Of a stretch of 64,000 nucleotides of DNA, positions 48,607 to 58,176 are shown piece by piece. The stretch spans positions 62,001 through 126,000 of the forward strand of contig NZ_JAHBGD010000028.1 of the NCBI RefSeq assembly GCF_018390605.1, written 5' to 3'. The notes below the pieces were generated by a model that saw only the letters and a program-made list of their open reading frames with translations, made no database searches and was not told the origin of the DNA. This stretch comes from Ancylobacter defluvii. Its GTDB lineage: Bacteria > Pseudomonadota > Alphaproteobacteria > Rhizobiales > Xanthobacteraceae. The translations under genes and the position numbers were made by a program. Position 1 is the stretch's first letter, and each line of letters opens with the position of its first letter.

Positions 48607-49734
48607 ATGAGCAGCAAGCTGAACACGACAGCGAGGTTCTTCCGCGAGCGTGTCGGCTGGCATGGCGTGGGCGTCGTCGCCAGCCTGGTCATCATCGGCA
48701 TCGCGGCGGTGGTTCTGTATGAGATGCTCCGCAACATCCGCCCCGGCGAGGTGTTCGACGCGCTCACCGATACCGCGCCGTGGCGGGTAGCGCTGGCCGC
48801 GCTGTTCGTCGCCTGCGCCTATTTCACCCTCACCTTCTATGATTGGTTCGCGCTGCGCACCATCGGCAAGGCCCACGTGCCCTATCGCACCGCGGCGCTG
48901 GCCTCCTTCACCTCCTATTCCATCGGCCACAATATCGGCTTCTCCGCCTTCACCGGCGGCACGGTGCGTTATCGCATCTATTCGGCGCACGGGCTCGGGG
49001 CGGTGGATGTCGCCAAGCTGTGCTTCATCACCGGCCTCACCTTCTGGCTCGGCAACATGGCGATCCTCGGCCTCGGCGTTTCCGTCGAGCCCTGGGCGGC
49101 GAGCGCGGTGGACAAGCTGCCGGCCTGGATCAACCGGTTTATCGGCCTCGGCCTGCTCGCGGCGCTGGCCGCCTATGTGGTGTGGGTGGGCCTGAAGCCG
49201 CGGCGCATCGGAATCGGCAAGGGCCATTGGCAGGTCACCCTGCCGGGCTGGAAGCTGACGCTGCTGCAGATCGGCATCGGCATCGTCGACCTCTCGTTCT
49301 GCGCCCTGGCGATGTATGTGCTGATGCCGCAGACGCCGTTCATCGATCCGATCGCGCTCGGCGTGGTGTTCATCTCGGCGACGCTGCTCGGCTTTGCCAG
49401 CCATGCGCCCGGCGGGCTCGGGGTGTTCGACGCCGCCATGCTGGTCGCGCTGCCGCAATTCGAGACCGAGCCGCTGCTCGGGGCGCTGCTGCTGCTGCGC
49501 CTGCTCTACTATGTCACGCCGTTCGCCATCGCATTGGTCACCATGGGTGTTCGCGAACTGCTGGTCAGTCGTCGGCGACGCTTCGCGCCTCCGGCCTCGC
49601 TCGATGCGGCGCTGGCCGCCGCCGCGGTGCCGGCGCTCATCGAGGATGTGCAGCCGCAGTTGCGCGACGCCCCCCAGTTGGCCGCGGCGTCGGCCGATGG
49701 CGAGGCCGAGGCGCCGCGTCGCGCCGTCGGCTGA
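48607..49734 (+). CDS. UPF0104 (lysylphosphatidylglycerol-synthase TM region-like) membrane protein
   Basis: A 375-residue integral membrane protein with about eight hydrophobic segments; ASFTSYSIGHNIGFSAFTGGTVRYRIYSAHG and HAPGGLGVFDAAML are the family motifs of YbhN/MprF flippase-domain proteins. The C-terminal 60 residues are an acidic/Ala-rich cytosolic tail. Family members flip lipids, or their role is unknown; the synthetase domain of MprF is absent. The ATG has no neighbour within 200 bp. Confidence 0.85.
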   Translation: MSSKLNTTARFFRERVGWHGVGVVASLVIIGIAAVVLYEMLRNIRPGEVFDALTDTAPWRVALAALFVACAYFTLTFYDWFALRTIGKAHVPYRTAALASFTSYSIGHNIGFSAFTGGTVRYRIYSAHGLGAVDVAKLCFITGLTFWLGNMAILGLGVSVEPWAASAVDKLPAWINRFIGLGLLAALAAYVVWVGLKPRRIGIGKGHWQVTLPGWKLTLLQIGIGIVDLSFCALAMYVLMPQTPFIDPIALGVVFISATLLGFASHAPGGLGVFDAAMLVALPQFETEPLLGALLLLRLLYYVTPFAIALVTMGVRELLVSRRRRFAPPASLDAALAAAAVPALIEDVQPQLRDAPQLAAASADGEAEAPRRAVG

Positions 49735-49832
49735 CAACCGGCGGGGCGTTTCCGGTCGTATCCGGCAGACCGTCTTGGTGGAATAGCGCTCCGGGTGACG
49801 AGCCCGGGCGTGGGCGGCCCTGGCCGCCGTAC

Positions 49833-50588
49833 TCAGCGGGTCAGGCTCGGCACCATGCTCTCGAGAGCGCCGGGCAGGCGGGTGACCTTCACCCCCTTGG
49901 GCAGCGCCACCGCGTCGGCGCCGAGCGGTGCGCGCGAAATCTCCACGGCCTCGAACATCACCTTCTTGCCGGTGTCGGTGTAGCTCAGCGAGCGCAACGG
50001 CACGCCGTCCAGGGTGATGCAGGCCTCGATCGGCGCCGAGCTGATGGGGTCGAGGCTGCGCCAGATGTCGCAGGGTTCGCCGGCCACCGTATCCGTGCCC
50101 CAGTACCGGCTGTCGGCCGGCATGTCGATCGCCACATATTCCTGCGGCAGCTTCATTTCCACCGCCACCCGGCCGAGGCCGGGAAGATTGGACAGCACCG
50201 CCAGCTTGCGCGTCTTCAGGTCGATGAAACCGGTTAGCGTCGTCGTCACCGCAGCGACGCGGACATCAACGCGCAGCCGTCCTTGACGATGCACGATGCG
50301 CACGTCGCCGCCTTCCGGCAGAGTGCGCCCGCGCAGCGTGAAGTCGACGGTGGGGCGCGGCGGCAGCGGTCCCAGCGCCGGCGGACCGAACGGCATGAGA
50401 CCGAAGGGCGTGGGCGCGAAGGGCGGCGGCGTGAACGATTCCGATGGCGGGCCGGGCGGCGGACCGAAGGCGGGCGGCGGGGCCGGCGGCGACCGGTAGG
50501 GTGCGGGCTCCGTGGCCGCGGCCGCGCTCGCGCACAGGCCGAACAGGCCCGTGGTCAGCAAGCGCCGCATCGGCCGAAGGAAGATCAT
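49833..50588 (-). CDS. Secreted proline-rich protein of unknown function
   Basis: A 251-residue protein with a signal peptide (MIFLRPMRRLLTTGLFGLCA, cleavage near AAA-TEP), a proline-rich segment (about 25-70, PPP-rich) and then a beta-rich domain that I do not recognise (FTLRGRTLPEGG, WGTDTVAGEPCDIWRS). The C-terminal pattern CDIWRSLDP..ACITLDGVPLRS resembles DUF4412-type lipoprotein-like domains only vaguely. The ATG at 50588 is the one that begins the signal peptide. Confidence 0.65.
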   Translation of the reverse strand: MIFLRPMRRLLTTGLFGLCASAAAATEPAPYRSPPAPPPAFGPPPGPPSESFTPPPFAPTPFGLMPFGPPALGPLPPRPTVDFTLRGRTLPEGGDVRIVHRQGRLRVDVRVAAVTTTLTGFIDLKTRKLAVLSNLPGLGRVAVEMKLPQEYVAIDMPADSRYWGTDTVAGEPCDIWRSLDPISSAPIEACITLDGVPLRSLSYTDTGKKVMFEAVEISRAPLGADAVALPKGVKVTRLPGALESMVPSLTR

Positions 50589-50812
50589 GGCTCGGTTACG
50601 GTCCTGGGTCGGACGGAATCGGGTCGGGTGGAAACGCGGTGCGGGTGTTGCCGCTGGCGTTCCAGGCACCGGACGGCACGGCATGGTATCTCGATCCGCC
50701 CGGCATTGGCCGGCCGTCCTGGTACCTGTCGTGCATCCGCCCCCTGTGACCGACGCAGCGTCATGCTCTTACGTCGATGAGCACTGGCAGGCAATCTGGG
50801 CGCCAGCGCGGC

Positions 50813-51880
50813 TCACGCATCGGTCCGATGCAGAAAGTTGCGCCCGCCGAGCACAATTTGCGGATCGGGCACGCCGATGACCCGGTCGTCGCGCTCGGCA
50901 TAGGGAAGCTGGGCCAGTACCTCGCGGATCACGCCGAGCCGCGCCCGCATCTTGTCATTGGCGAGCACCGCCGTCCACGGCGCCGCCGGCTGGTCGGTGG
51001 CGGCGATCATCGCGTCGCGCGCCGCCGAGATCGCCTCCCAGCGGGAGGGGGCGGCGAGGTCGACGGGAGAGAGCTTCCAGTGCTTCAGCGGATCCTTCTT
51101 GCGGGCAAACAGCCGCTTCAGCTGCATTTCGCGGCCGATGTCGAGCCAGATCTTGAACAGGCGGATGCCGTCATCGGCCAGCATCTTCTCGAAGGTCGGC
51201 GCCTGTTCGAGGAAATGCGCCGTCTCCTGCGGCGTGCAGAAGCCCATGACAGGCTCGACCACGGCGCGGTTGTACCAGGAGCGATCGAACAGCACGATCT
51301 CGCCGCGGCGGGGCAGATGCGCGATGTAGCGCTGGAAATACCACTGGCCGGCCTCGGCTTCGGTCGGTTTGGTCAGCGCCACCACCCGCACCGAGCGCGG
51401 GTTGAGATGCTGCACCAGGCGGTGGATGGTGCCGCCCTTGCCGGCGGCGTCGCGGCCCTCGAACACGATGACGATGCGCTCTCCGGTGTCGCTCACCCAG
51501 CGCTGCAGCTTCAAAAGCTCGATCTGCAGCGCGCGGAGTTCCTTCTGGTAGTGCTTGCGCTTGGGCCGGTCGGCATAGGGATAGTTGCCGCTGCGATAGG
51601 CCCGCTCGTCGATGACCGCCGGCAGCGCCGGCAAATCCATCGAGAAGGTGGCGAGAGCCGCGGCGAGGCGGTCGGAACCTCCGCCGTTCTTGCGCGTGGA
51701 ATCCTTGGCGGCGGCCTTCTTGCCGCCGGTGGCGCCCTTGCGGATGGCGGCGGGCGGAAGGGCGGCGTCCGGCCCATCCTGCGGGGCGCCGGTGGCGGCG
51801 GCCTGCGCCATGGTGGCGTCGGTAGCGGAAGATTTGGCCGCTGCGGGCTTGACCGTGGGTCGGTTCGGCTTCTTCGTCAT
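50813..51880 (-). CDS. ppk2: Polyphosphate kinase 2
   Basis: A 355-residue protein whose core (about 80-345) is a P-loop kinase: GRDAAGKGG (142-150) and lid/Walker-B DRSWYNR (199-205), followed by KDPLKHWKLSPVD; this is the PPK2 signature. PPK2 enzymes phosphorylate nucleotides from polyphosphate or the reverse. The first 70 residues are Lys/Ala-rich and probably disordered. It diverges from phoR, so phosphate storage and phosphate sensing lie together. Whether it uses AMP, ADP or GDP cannot be read reliably. Confidence 0.93.
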   Translation of the reverse strand: MTKKPNRPTVKPAAAKSSATDATMAQAAATGAPQDGPDAALPPAAIRKGATGGKKAAAKDSTRKNGGGSDRLAAALATFSMDLPALPAVIDERAYRSGNYPYADRPKRKHYQKELRALQIELLKLQRWVSDTGERIVIVFEGRDAAGKGGTIHRLVQHLNPRSVRVVALTKPTEAEAGQWYFQRYIAHLPRRGEIVLFDRSWYNRAVVEPVMGFCTPQETAHFLEQAPTFEKMLADDGIRLFKIWLDIGREMQLKRLFARKKDPLKHWKLSPVDLAAPSRWEAISAARDAMIAATDQPAAPWTAVLANDKMRARLGVIREVLAQLPYAERDDRVIGVPDPQIVLGGRNFLHRTDA

Positions 51881-52012
51881 ATGGAAGCCTCTCGATGAGA
51901 CCATAAGGAGACGGTGAATCGTTCCCTTGCCGCCGGACCTGATTCCGGCGAATCCATCCGGGAAGTCGAGGACAACATAGCGAATTTCGGGCGTACCGGG
52001 GAGGAAACCGCC

Positions 52013-53338
52013 ATGAGCATCGACGAATCCGGCCCGTTCGCCCGCGAGACGCTCGGCGAGCGGCTCGCTGCGGCGCGCTGGATTTTGCTCGCCGGCGGTC
52101 TCGGCCTGGCGGTGGCGGTGGTGCAGGAGGTGCTCGCGGCCGGGCCGGCGCTGATCCTCGGCGCCGTCATCTTTGTCGCCGCCTGCCTGCCGGCGGGGCG
52201 CTGGCGGCTGCGCCGGCCGGTCGCCGCGGCGCTGTCGCGCTTCCGCGAGCCGCCGGCCCCGCCGCCGGATCGACTCGCCTCGCTGGTGGGGGCGCTGCCG
52301 GAGGCGGCGCTGCTGCTCGATCACCGCGGCACGGTGCGCGCCACCAACAGCCGCGCCTCCGGCATGCTCGCCGCCGTGCGGGTCGGCGATCCCGTCTCTT
52401 TCGCGGTACGGGTGCCCGAGGTGCTGGAGGCGATCCGCGCCGCCAGCGCCGATGGCCAGGCCCGCCGCGTCGAGTTCAGCCAGCGGGTGCCGGTGGATCG
52501 CTGGCTGCGCGCCGACATCGTCCCGGTGACCGGGCCGGGCGGCAATGGCGTCCGGACGGAGAGGGTGGAATCGCTGTTGCTCACCTTCACCGATCTCACA
52601 CCGCAGCGCCGTGTCGAGCAGATGCGGGTCGATTTCATCGCCAATGCCAGCCACGAGCTGCGCACCCCGCTCGCCTCGCTCTCCGGCTTCATCGAGACCT
52701 TGCAGGGCCCGGCCCGCAACGACGTCACCGCCCGCGAGCGCTTCCTCAAGATCATGGCCGAGCAGGCCAAGCGGATGTCGCGGCTGATCGACGACCTGCT
52801 GTCGCTGTCGCGCATCGAGCTCAACGCACATCTGCGGCCGCAGTCGCGGATCGATCTCGTCGCGGTGGTCGGCCATGTGCGCGAGGCGCTCGCCCCGCTC
52901 GGCGCCGAGCGGCAGGTGGAGATCGTGTTCCAGCCCGCCGATGCCTCGGTGATGGTGCAGGGCGACCGCGACGAGCTGATCCGCGTCTTCGAGAACCTGG
53001 TCGAGAATGCCCTGAAATATGGGGCCTCCGGCGGGCAGGTGGACATCACCCTGTCGCGCGACGGCGACGACGCGCTGGTCGCGATACGCGATTACGGGCC
53101 CGGCATCGCCCCGGAGCACGTGCCGCGGCTTACCGAGCGATTCTACCGCGTCGATACCGCCCATTCGCGCGAGCAGGGAGGCACCGGGCTGGGGCTCGCC
53201 ATCGTCAAGCACATCGTCGCCCGCCATCGCGGCCGGCTCGGCATAGACAGCACGCCGGGCGAGGGCTCGACATTCTCGGTACGTTTGGCGGCGCTCCCGG
53301 CCGAAGCGAGGAAAATGTCTGTTAAATCAGTAGCTTGA
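52013..53338 (+). CDS. phoR: Phosphate-regulon sensor histidine kinase
   Basis: A 441-residue kinase with two N-terminal membrane helices (about 24-58), a PAS-like region (90-195), the phosphoacceptor His214 in FIANASHELRTPL, and an HATPase (NLVENALKYG, DYGPGIAPEH, GGTGLGLAIVKHI). It phosphorylates PhoB when the Pst complex is starved. The ATG at 52013 has GGAGG eight bases upstream; the ATG-less extension to 51914 is not needed. The gene order phoR-pstSCAB-phoU-phoB places it first. Confidence 0.93.
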   Translation: MSIDESGPFARETLGERLAAARWILLAGGLGLAVAVVQEVLAAGPALILGAVIFVAACLPAGRWRLRRPVAAALSRFREPPAPPPDRLASLVGALPEAALLLDHRGTVRATNSRASGMLAAVRVGDPVSFAVRVPEVLEAIRAASADGQARRVEFSQRVPVDRWLRADIVPVTGPGGNGVRTERVESLLLTFTDLTPQRRVEQMRVDFIANASHELRTPLASLSGFIETLQGPARNDVTARERFLKIMAEQAKRMSRLIDDLLSLSRIELNAHLRPQSRIDLVAVVGHVREALAPLGAERQVEIVFQPADASVMVQGDRDELIRVFENLVENALKYGASGGQVDITLSRDGDDALVAIRDYGPGIAPEHVPRLTERFYRVDTAHSREQGGTGLGLAIVKHIVARHRGRLGIDSTPGEGSTFSVRLAALPAEARKMSVKSVA

Positions 53339-53340
53339 AG

Positions 53341-53368
53341 TGTCATGCAGATGTCATCGCATGGTCAT
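53341..53368 (+). promoter_or_regulatory. PHO box upstream of pstS
   Basis: Three direct repeats with an 11-base period: TGTCAT at 53341, TGTCAT at 53352, GGTCAT at 53363. This is the spacing of PhoB-binding direct repeats. It sits three bases after the phoR stop, so pstS has its own PhoB-dependent promoter. Confidence 0.8.
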
Positions 53369-53485
53369 AGAACGGTGGCGTCCGGTCGTTAAGAGTCCGG
53401 TGTGATCTCTTTCACCGCCTACGGGCAAACACCTCCGGCCCGGTTCGTGCGCCGCGCGGATCGCTGAAGCACTGGGAGAAGACCC

Positions 53486-54529
53486 TTGAAATTCAACCGC
53501 CTCCTCGGCGTCGCCGTGGTCTCGTTCGCCACCTTTACCGGCGCTGCTTTCGCCGCCGACATCAACGGCGCTGGCGCCTCGTTCCCCGCCCCGGTCTACC
53601 AGGCCTGGGCTGCGGCATATAAGGCGAAGTCCGGCACCGGCCTCAACTATCAGTCGATCGGCTCCGGCGGCGGTCAGAACCAGATCGTCAACCGCACCGT
53701 CGATTTCGGCGCCTCCGACGCGCCGATGAAGGACGACAAGCTCGAGCAGGCCAGCCTGCTGCAGTTCCCGACCGTGATCGGCTCGGTGGTCGCCATCGTC
53801 AACATCGACGGCATCGCCGATGGCCAACTGACCCTCGACGGCGCCACCCTGGCCGATATCTACCAGGGCAAGATCACCAAGTGGAACGACCCGAAGATCG
53901 CGGCGCTGAACAAGGGCGCGACCCTGCCGGATCTGGCCATCGTCCCGGTCTACCGTTCGGATTCGTCGGGCACCTCCTTCGTGTTCACTTCCTACCTCAC
54001 CTCGGTGAGCGCGGACTGGAAGTCCAATGTCGGCGCCGCCACCTCGGTGCAGTGGCCGGCCGGCGCGGGCGCCAAGGGCAATGAAGGCATTGCCGGCACC
54101 GTGAAGAACACCAAGGGTGCGGTCGGCTATGTCGAGTTCGTCTATGCCGCGGCGAACTCGCTGACCTCGACCAACCTCGTCAACAAGGCCGGCAAGGTCG
54201 TGAAGCCCACCACCGAGGCCTTCATGGACGCCGCCGCCGCCGCCGACTGGAAGGGCGCGAAGAACTTCGCCGCCTCGATGATCAACACCCCCGGCGACAA
54301 GGCGTGGCCGATCACCAGCGCCACCTATATCCTGCTGCCGAAGAACCCCGCCAACGGCGCGCAGTCGGCCGAGGCGATCAAGTTCTTCGACTGGGCCTAT
54401 GGCGCGGAAGGCGACGCCATCGCCGAGAAGCTGCACTACATCCCGCTGCCGGACGCGGTGGTGACCACCATCCGCGACGCCTGGAAGGCCGAGATCAAGG
54501 CTGACGGCAAGTCGGTCTGGACCAACTGA
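53486..54529 (+). CDS. pstS: Phosphate ABC transporter, substrate-binding protein PstS
   Basis: A 347-residue periplasmic protein with a signal peptide (cleavage after AAFA near residue 23). NGAGASFPAPVYQAW, VDFGASDAPM and YRSDSSGTSFVFTSYL contain the phosphate-contacting Ser/Thr/Asp residues. The start is TTG at 53486 with GGGAGAAG about eight bases upstream; ATG-like alternatives are absent. It captures phosphate for PstCAB. Confidence 0.97.
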   Translation: MKFNRLLGVAVVSFATFTGAAFAADINGAGASFPAPVYQAWAAAYKAKSGTGLNYQSIGSGGGQNQIVNRTVDFGASDAPMKDDKLEQASLLQFPTVIGSVVAIVNIDGIADGQLTLDGATLADIYQGKITKWNDPKIAALNKGATLPDLAIVPVYRSDSSGTSFVFTSYLTSVSADWKSNVGAATSVQWPAGAGAKGNEGIAGTVKNTKGAVGYVEFVYAAANSLTSTNLVNKAGKVVKPTTEAFMDAAAAADWKGAKNFAASMINTPGDKAWPITSATYILLPKNPANGAQSAEAIKFFDWAYGAEGDAIAEKLHYIPLPDAVVTTIRDAWKAEIKADGKSVWTN

Positions 54530-54547
54530 GCCTGGTAGTCCCGATCG

Positions 54548-54581
54548 GCGAGGGGGTGCCGCCACGCGGCCGCCCCCTCGC
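54548..54581 (+). terminator. Strong hairpin between pstS and pstC
   Basis: GCGAGGGGG (54548-54556) pairs with CCCCCTCGC (54573-54581), with an inner CCGC/GCGG. It is followed by only a short T-run (TTT). It is probably an attenuator or 3'-end stabiliser that keeps pstS mRNA in excess over pstCAB. Confidence 0.65.
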
Positions 54582-54735
54582 CTTTCGCTCGCCTGAACCT
54601 CCGTGCCGTGCCTTCCGCGTCCTGCCTGCCGCCTGGGAGCGCTAGCGTCTTTTACAGATGCGGCCCGCGACCGCCGGTGACAGGCTGATCCCGTTTCAAG
54701 CGCATCAGCGGCGACAGCGCTCAAGGAAATTCGAC

Positions 54736-55713
54736 ATGGCTGCCTCCATCAGCGGAACCGAGGCCGACACGGCCCTGATCGCCGCGCATAAGCCGACCGG
54801 GCGCATCAGCGATCCCATCTTCGTCGGCCTGCTCTGGGCCAGCGGCATTTTCGTGCTGGTTCTGCTCGGGCTCATCATCGCGATGCTGTTCGAGGGCGGG
54901 CTGCCGGCGCTGCGCGAATTCGGCATTTCCTTCCTCTGGTCCACCACCTGGAACCCGGTCACCGAGCGCTTCGGCGCCGGCGTCATGGTGTTCGGCACGG
55001 TGGCGAGCGCGGTGATCGCCGTCATCGTGGCGCTTCCGCTCTCCTTCGGCATTGCCTTCTTCCTCACCGAGATCGCCCCCGGTCCGCTACGCCGGCCGAT
55101 CGGCGTCGCGGTCCAGTTGCTCGCCGCCATCCCGTCGATCATCTACGGCATGTGGGGCTTCTTCATCGTCGTGCCGCTGATCGCCGCCTATGTGCAGCCG
55201 CCGCTGATCGAGTGGCTCGGGCCGATCCCGCTGCTCGGGGCGCTGTTCCAGGGGCCGCCGCTGGGTGCCGGCATGCTCACCGCCGGCCTGATCCTGGCGC
55301 TGATGATCCTGCCCTTCATCACCGCCATGTTCGTCGAGGTGCTGGAATCGGTGCCGCCGATGATCAAGGAATCCGCCTATGGCGTCGGCGCCACCACCTA
55401 CGAGGTCTACCGCAACGTCTCGGTGCCCTATGGCCGCACGGCGATGGTCGGCGCGGTGATGCTCGGCCTCGGCCGCGCGCTGGGCGAGACCATGGCGGTG
55501 ACCTTCGTGATCGGCAACGCAACCCGCATGTCGGCCTCGCTGTTCGCGCCGGGCGCCACCATCGCCTCGACCATCGCTAACGAGTTTCCGGAGGCATCGA
55601 TCGGCTCGCTGAAGCTGCAGGCACTGCTGCAACTCGGCTTCATCCTGTTCGTCATCTCCTTCATCGTGCTGGCGTTGTCCCGCCTGCTCGTCCGCTCGAA
55701 GCTCAAGGGCTGA
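54736..55713 (+). CDS. pstC: Phosphate ABC transporter permease PstC
   Basis: A 325-residue permease with six membrane helices; [37 protein letters not shown] is the PstC signature loop. The ATG at 54736 follows AAGGAA by seven bases; an earlier in-frame ATG at 54658 is not supported. Forms the channel with PstA. Confidence 0.95.
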   Translation: MAASISGTEADTALIAAHKPTGRISDPIFVGLLWASGIFVLVLLGLIIAMLFEGGLPALREFGISFLWSTTWNPVTERFGAGVMVFGTVASAVIAVIVALPLSFGIAFFLTEIAPGPLRRPIGVAVQLLAAIPSIIYGMWGFFIVVPLIAAYVQPPLIEWLGPIPLLGALFQGPPLGAGMLTAGLILALMILPFITAMFVEVLESVPPMIKESAYGVGATTYEVYRNVSVPYGRTAMVGAVMLGLGRALGETMAVTFVIGNATRMSASLFAPGATIASTIANEFPEASIGSLKLQALLQLGFILFVISFIVLALSRLLVRSKLKG

Positions 55714-55726
55714 GGGAGAGGAAACC

Positions 55727-56560
55727 ATGTCATCGCTCGCCCGCCGTCGCACCACCGATTACGCCGTCAAGGCGATCTCGACCGGCTTCGCCGCCCTTTC
55801 GCTTGTCCTGCTCGCCTGGATCCTGTGGACGCTGCTCTCCCGCGGCCTGCCGGCGCTCGGTCCGCACGTCTTCACCAATATCACCGCGCCGCCTGGCGCC
55901 GGCGGCGGCCTGCTCAACGCCATTGTCGGCTCGCTGATCCAGATCGGCGTCGCGCTGGTGATCGGCACGCCGATCGGCCTGATGTGCGGTACCTTCCTCG
56001 CAGAAAACGGCCGCGGCACCCAGATCGGCAATGTGGTGCGCTTCGTCAACGACGTGCTGCTGTCGGCGCCGTCGATCCTGATCGGTCTGTTCGTCTACCA
56101 GCTGCTTGTGGTGCCGTTCGGCGGCTTCTCCGGCTGGGCGGGGTCGATCGCCCTGGCGATCCTGGTGATCCCGGTGGTGGTGCGCACCACCGAGGACATG
56201 CTGGCGCTGGTGCCGATCGGCCTGCGCGAAGCGGCCTTCGCGCTTGGCGCGCCGCAGTGGAAGGTTGTGACCTTCATCACCTGGCGCGCTGCCCGCGCCG
56301 GCATCGTCACCGGCATCCTGCTGGCGCTGGCGCGCGCCGCTGGCGAGACGGCGCCGCTGCTGTTCACCTCGCTTGGCAATAATGGCTGGTCGCTGAACAT
56401 GTCGGCGCCCATGGCGTCGCTGCCGATCGCCATCTATCAATACGCCGCCAGCCCCTTCGAGGATTGGGTCGCCCTTGCCTGGGCCGGCGCCCTCATCATC
56501 ACCGTCGGGGTGCTGACCCTGAACGTCCTGTCCCGCCTGGTTCTGGCGAAGATGAAGTGA
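55727..56560 (+). CDS. pstA: Phosphate ABC transporter permease PstA
   Basis: A 277-residue inner-membrane permease. [47 protein letters not shown] is the PstA/PstC loop. It begins 13 bases after pstC and ends 7 bases before pstB. Confidence 0.96.
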   Translation: MSSLARRRTTDYAVKAISTGFAALSLVLLAWILWTLLSRGLPALGPHVFTNITAPPGAGGGLLNAIVGSLIQIGVALVIGTPIGLMCGTFLAENGRGTQIGNVVRFVNDVLLSAPSILIGLFVYQLLVVPFGGFSGWAGSIALAILVIPVVVRTTEDMLALVPIGLREAAFALGAPQWKVVTFITWRAARAGIVTGILLALARAAGETAPLLFTSLGNNGWSLNMSAPMASLPIAIYQYAASPFEDWVALAWAGALIITVGVLTLNVLSRLVLAKMK

Positions 56561-56567
56561 GACGGCC

Positions 56568-57389
56568 ATGAATTTCGCACCCGATACCTCCATCGACATC
56601 GCTTCCGCCGTCAACCGCGCCACCGCGCCGTCCGCACAGCCGAAGCTCAAGGTCGAGAAGCTGAATTTCTACTACGGCGACAATCATGCGCTGAAGAACA
56701 TCAATTTCGAAATTCCCGAGAAGCGCGTCACCGCGATGATCGGGCCCTCGGGCTGCGGCAAGTCCACGCTGCTGCGCATCTTCAACCGCATGTACCAGCT
56801 CTATCCGGGCCAGCGCGCGGAAGGGAAGATCCTGTTCGACGGCGGCGACCTGCTGTCGAAGGATCTCGACTCCACCGTCGTGCGCTCGCGCATCGGCATG
56901 GTGTTCCAGAAGCCCACGCCGTTCCCGATGTCGATCTACGACAACATCGCCTTCGGCGTGAAGCTGCATGAGAGCCTCAGCAAGGCGCAGATGGACGAGC
57001 GGGTGGAGTGGTGCCTGCGCAAGGCCGCCATCTGGGAGGAGACCAAGGACCGCCTGCACACCTCGGCGCTCGGCATGTCCGGCGGCCAGCAGCAGCGCCT
57101 GTGCATCGCCCGCACCATCGCGGTACGTCCGGAGGTGATCCTGCTCGACGAGCCCACCTCGGCGCTCGATCCGATCTCGACCTCGAAGATCGAGGACCTG
57201 ATCGACGAACTGAAGCAGGAATTCACCATCGTCATCGTGACGCACAACATGCAGCAGGCCGCCCGCTGCGCCGACATCACCTCGTTCTTCTATCTAGGCG
57301 AGCTGATCGAGGTGAATGCGTCCAACGAGATCTTCACCAATCCGCGCGAGGCGCGCACCCGCGACTACATCACCGGCCGCTTCGGCTGA
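56568..57389 (+). CDS. pstB: Phosphate ABC transporter ATPase PstB
   Basis: A 273-residue ATP-binding subunit: Walker [10 protein letters not shown], signature [16 protein letters not shown], Walker [17 protein letters not shown], with the PstB-typical [15 protein letters not shown]. It powers PstCA and, with PhoU, couples transport to PhoR signalling. Confidence 0.97.
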   Translation: MNFAPDTSIDIASAVNRATAPSAQPKLKVEKLNFYYGDNHALKNINFEIPEKRVTAMIGPSGCGKSTLLRIFNRMYQLYPGQRAEGKILFDGGDLLSKDLDSTVVRSRIGMVFQKPTPFPMSIYDNIAFGVKLHESLSKAQMDERVEWCLRKAAIWEETKDRLHTSALGMSGGQQQRLCIARTIAVRPEVILLDEPTSALDPISTSKIEDLIDELKQEFTIVIVTHNMQQAARCADITSFFYLGELIEVNASNEIFTNPREARTRDYITGRFG

Positions 57390-57415
57390 GTGGCGACGGG
57401 AAAGAGGACCAGTCC

Positions 57416-58132
57416 ATGCCCTCCGAACATATCGTCTCGTCCTTCGATACCGATCTCAAGGAGATCAGCCGCCGCGTGGTGGAGATGGGTGGCCAGGCCG
57501 AGCAGTTGGTCGCCGATTCCGTGCAGTCGCTGGTCAAGCGCGACACCGAGCTGGCGCAGAAGGTGATCGTGCTGGACGGGCCCATCGACCTGCTCCAGCG
57601 CGAGATCGAGGAAAAGTCGGTGCTCACCATCGCCCGTCGCCAGCCGCTGGCCGGCGATCTGCGCGAGATCGTGGCGGCGATGCGCGTCGCCAACGATCTG
57701 GAGCGCATCGGCGACCTCGCCAAGAATACCTCCAAGCGGGTGCTGGCGCTCACCGGCGAGTTCCATCCGCAGAAGCTGGTGCGCGGCGTCGAGCATATGT
57801 CGAGCATGGTGCTGGAGCAGCTGAAGGAGGTGCTCGACGCCTATGCCAGCCGCGAGGACGCCCGCGCCATCGAGGTGTGGAAGCGCGACGGCGAGATCGA
57901 CGTGCTCTACACCTCGCTGTTCCGCGAACTCCTCACCTATATGATGGAGGATCCGCGCAACATCTCGCTGTGCACGCATCTGTTGTTCTGCGCCAAGAAC
58001 ATCGAACGCATCGGCGACCACGCCACCAATATCGCCGAGACCGTGCATTACCTCGCGACCGGCCAGTTGCTCACCGAAGAGCGGCCGAAGCAGGATACCA
58101 CCAGCCTGACCACGGTTCCGTTCCCGTCCTGA
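57416..58132 (+). CDS. phoU: Phosphate signalling regulator PhoU
   Basis: A 238-residue all-helical protein with two PhoU repeats; EIVAAMRVANDLERIGDLAKNTSKR and HLLFCAKNIERIGDHATNIAE contain the E/D-x-x-x-D metal motifs. It links PstB to inhibition of PhoR under phosphate plenty. The ATG follows AAAGAGGA; pstB ends 26 bases upstream. Confidence 0.96.
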   Translation: MPSEHIVSSFDTDLKEISRRVVEMGGQAEQLVADSVQSLVKRDTELAQKVIVLDGPIDLLQREIEEKSVLTIARRQPLAGDLREIVAAMRVANDLERIGDLAKNTSKRVLALTGEFHPQKLVRGVEHMSSMVLEQLKEVLDAYASREDARAIEVWKRDGEIDVLYTSLFRELLTYMMEDPRNISLCTHLLFCAKNIERIGDHATNIAETVHYLATGQLLTEERPKQDTTSLTTVPFPS

Positions 58133-58176
58133 GGCGGGCCGGATCGCGGTTACGGATCATTCGCACGGGAAAAGCG

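Noticed and set aside
50813-53227. 804-codon minus frame appearing to fuse a phoR antisense segment to PPK2
   Set aside because: PPK2 has its own ATG at 51880; the upstream part overlaps phoR.
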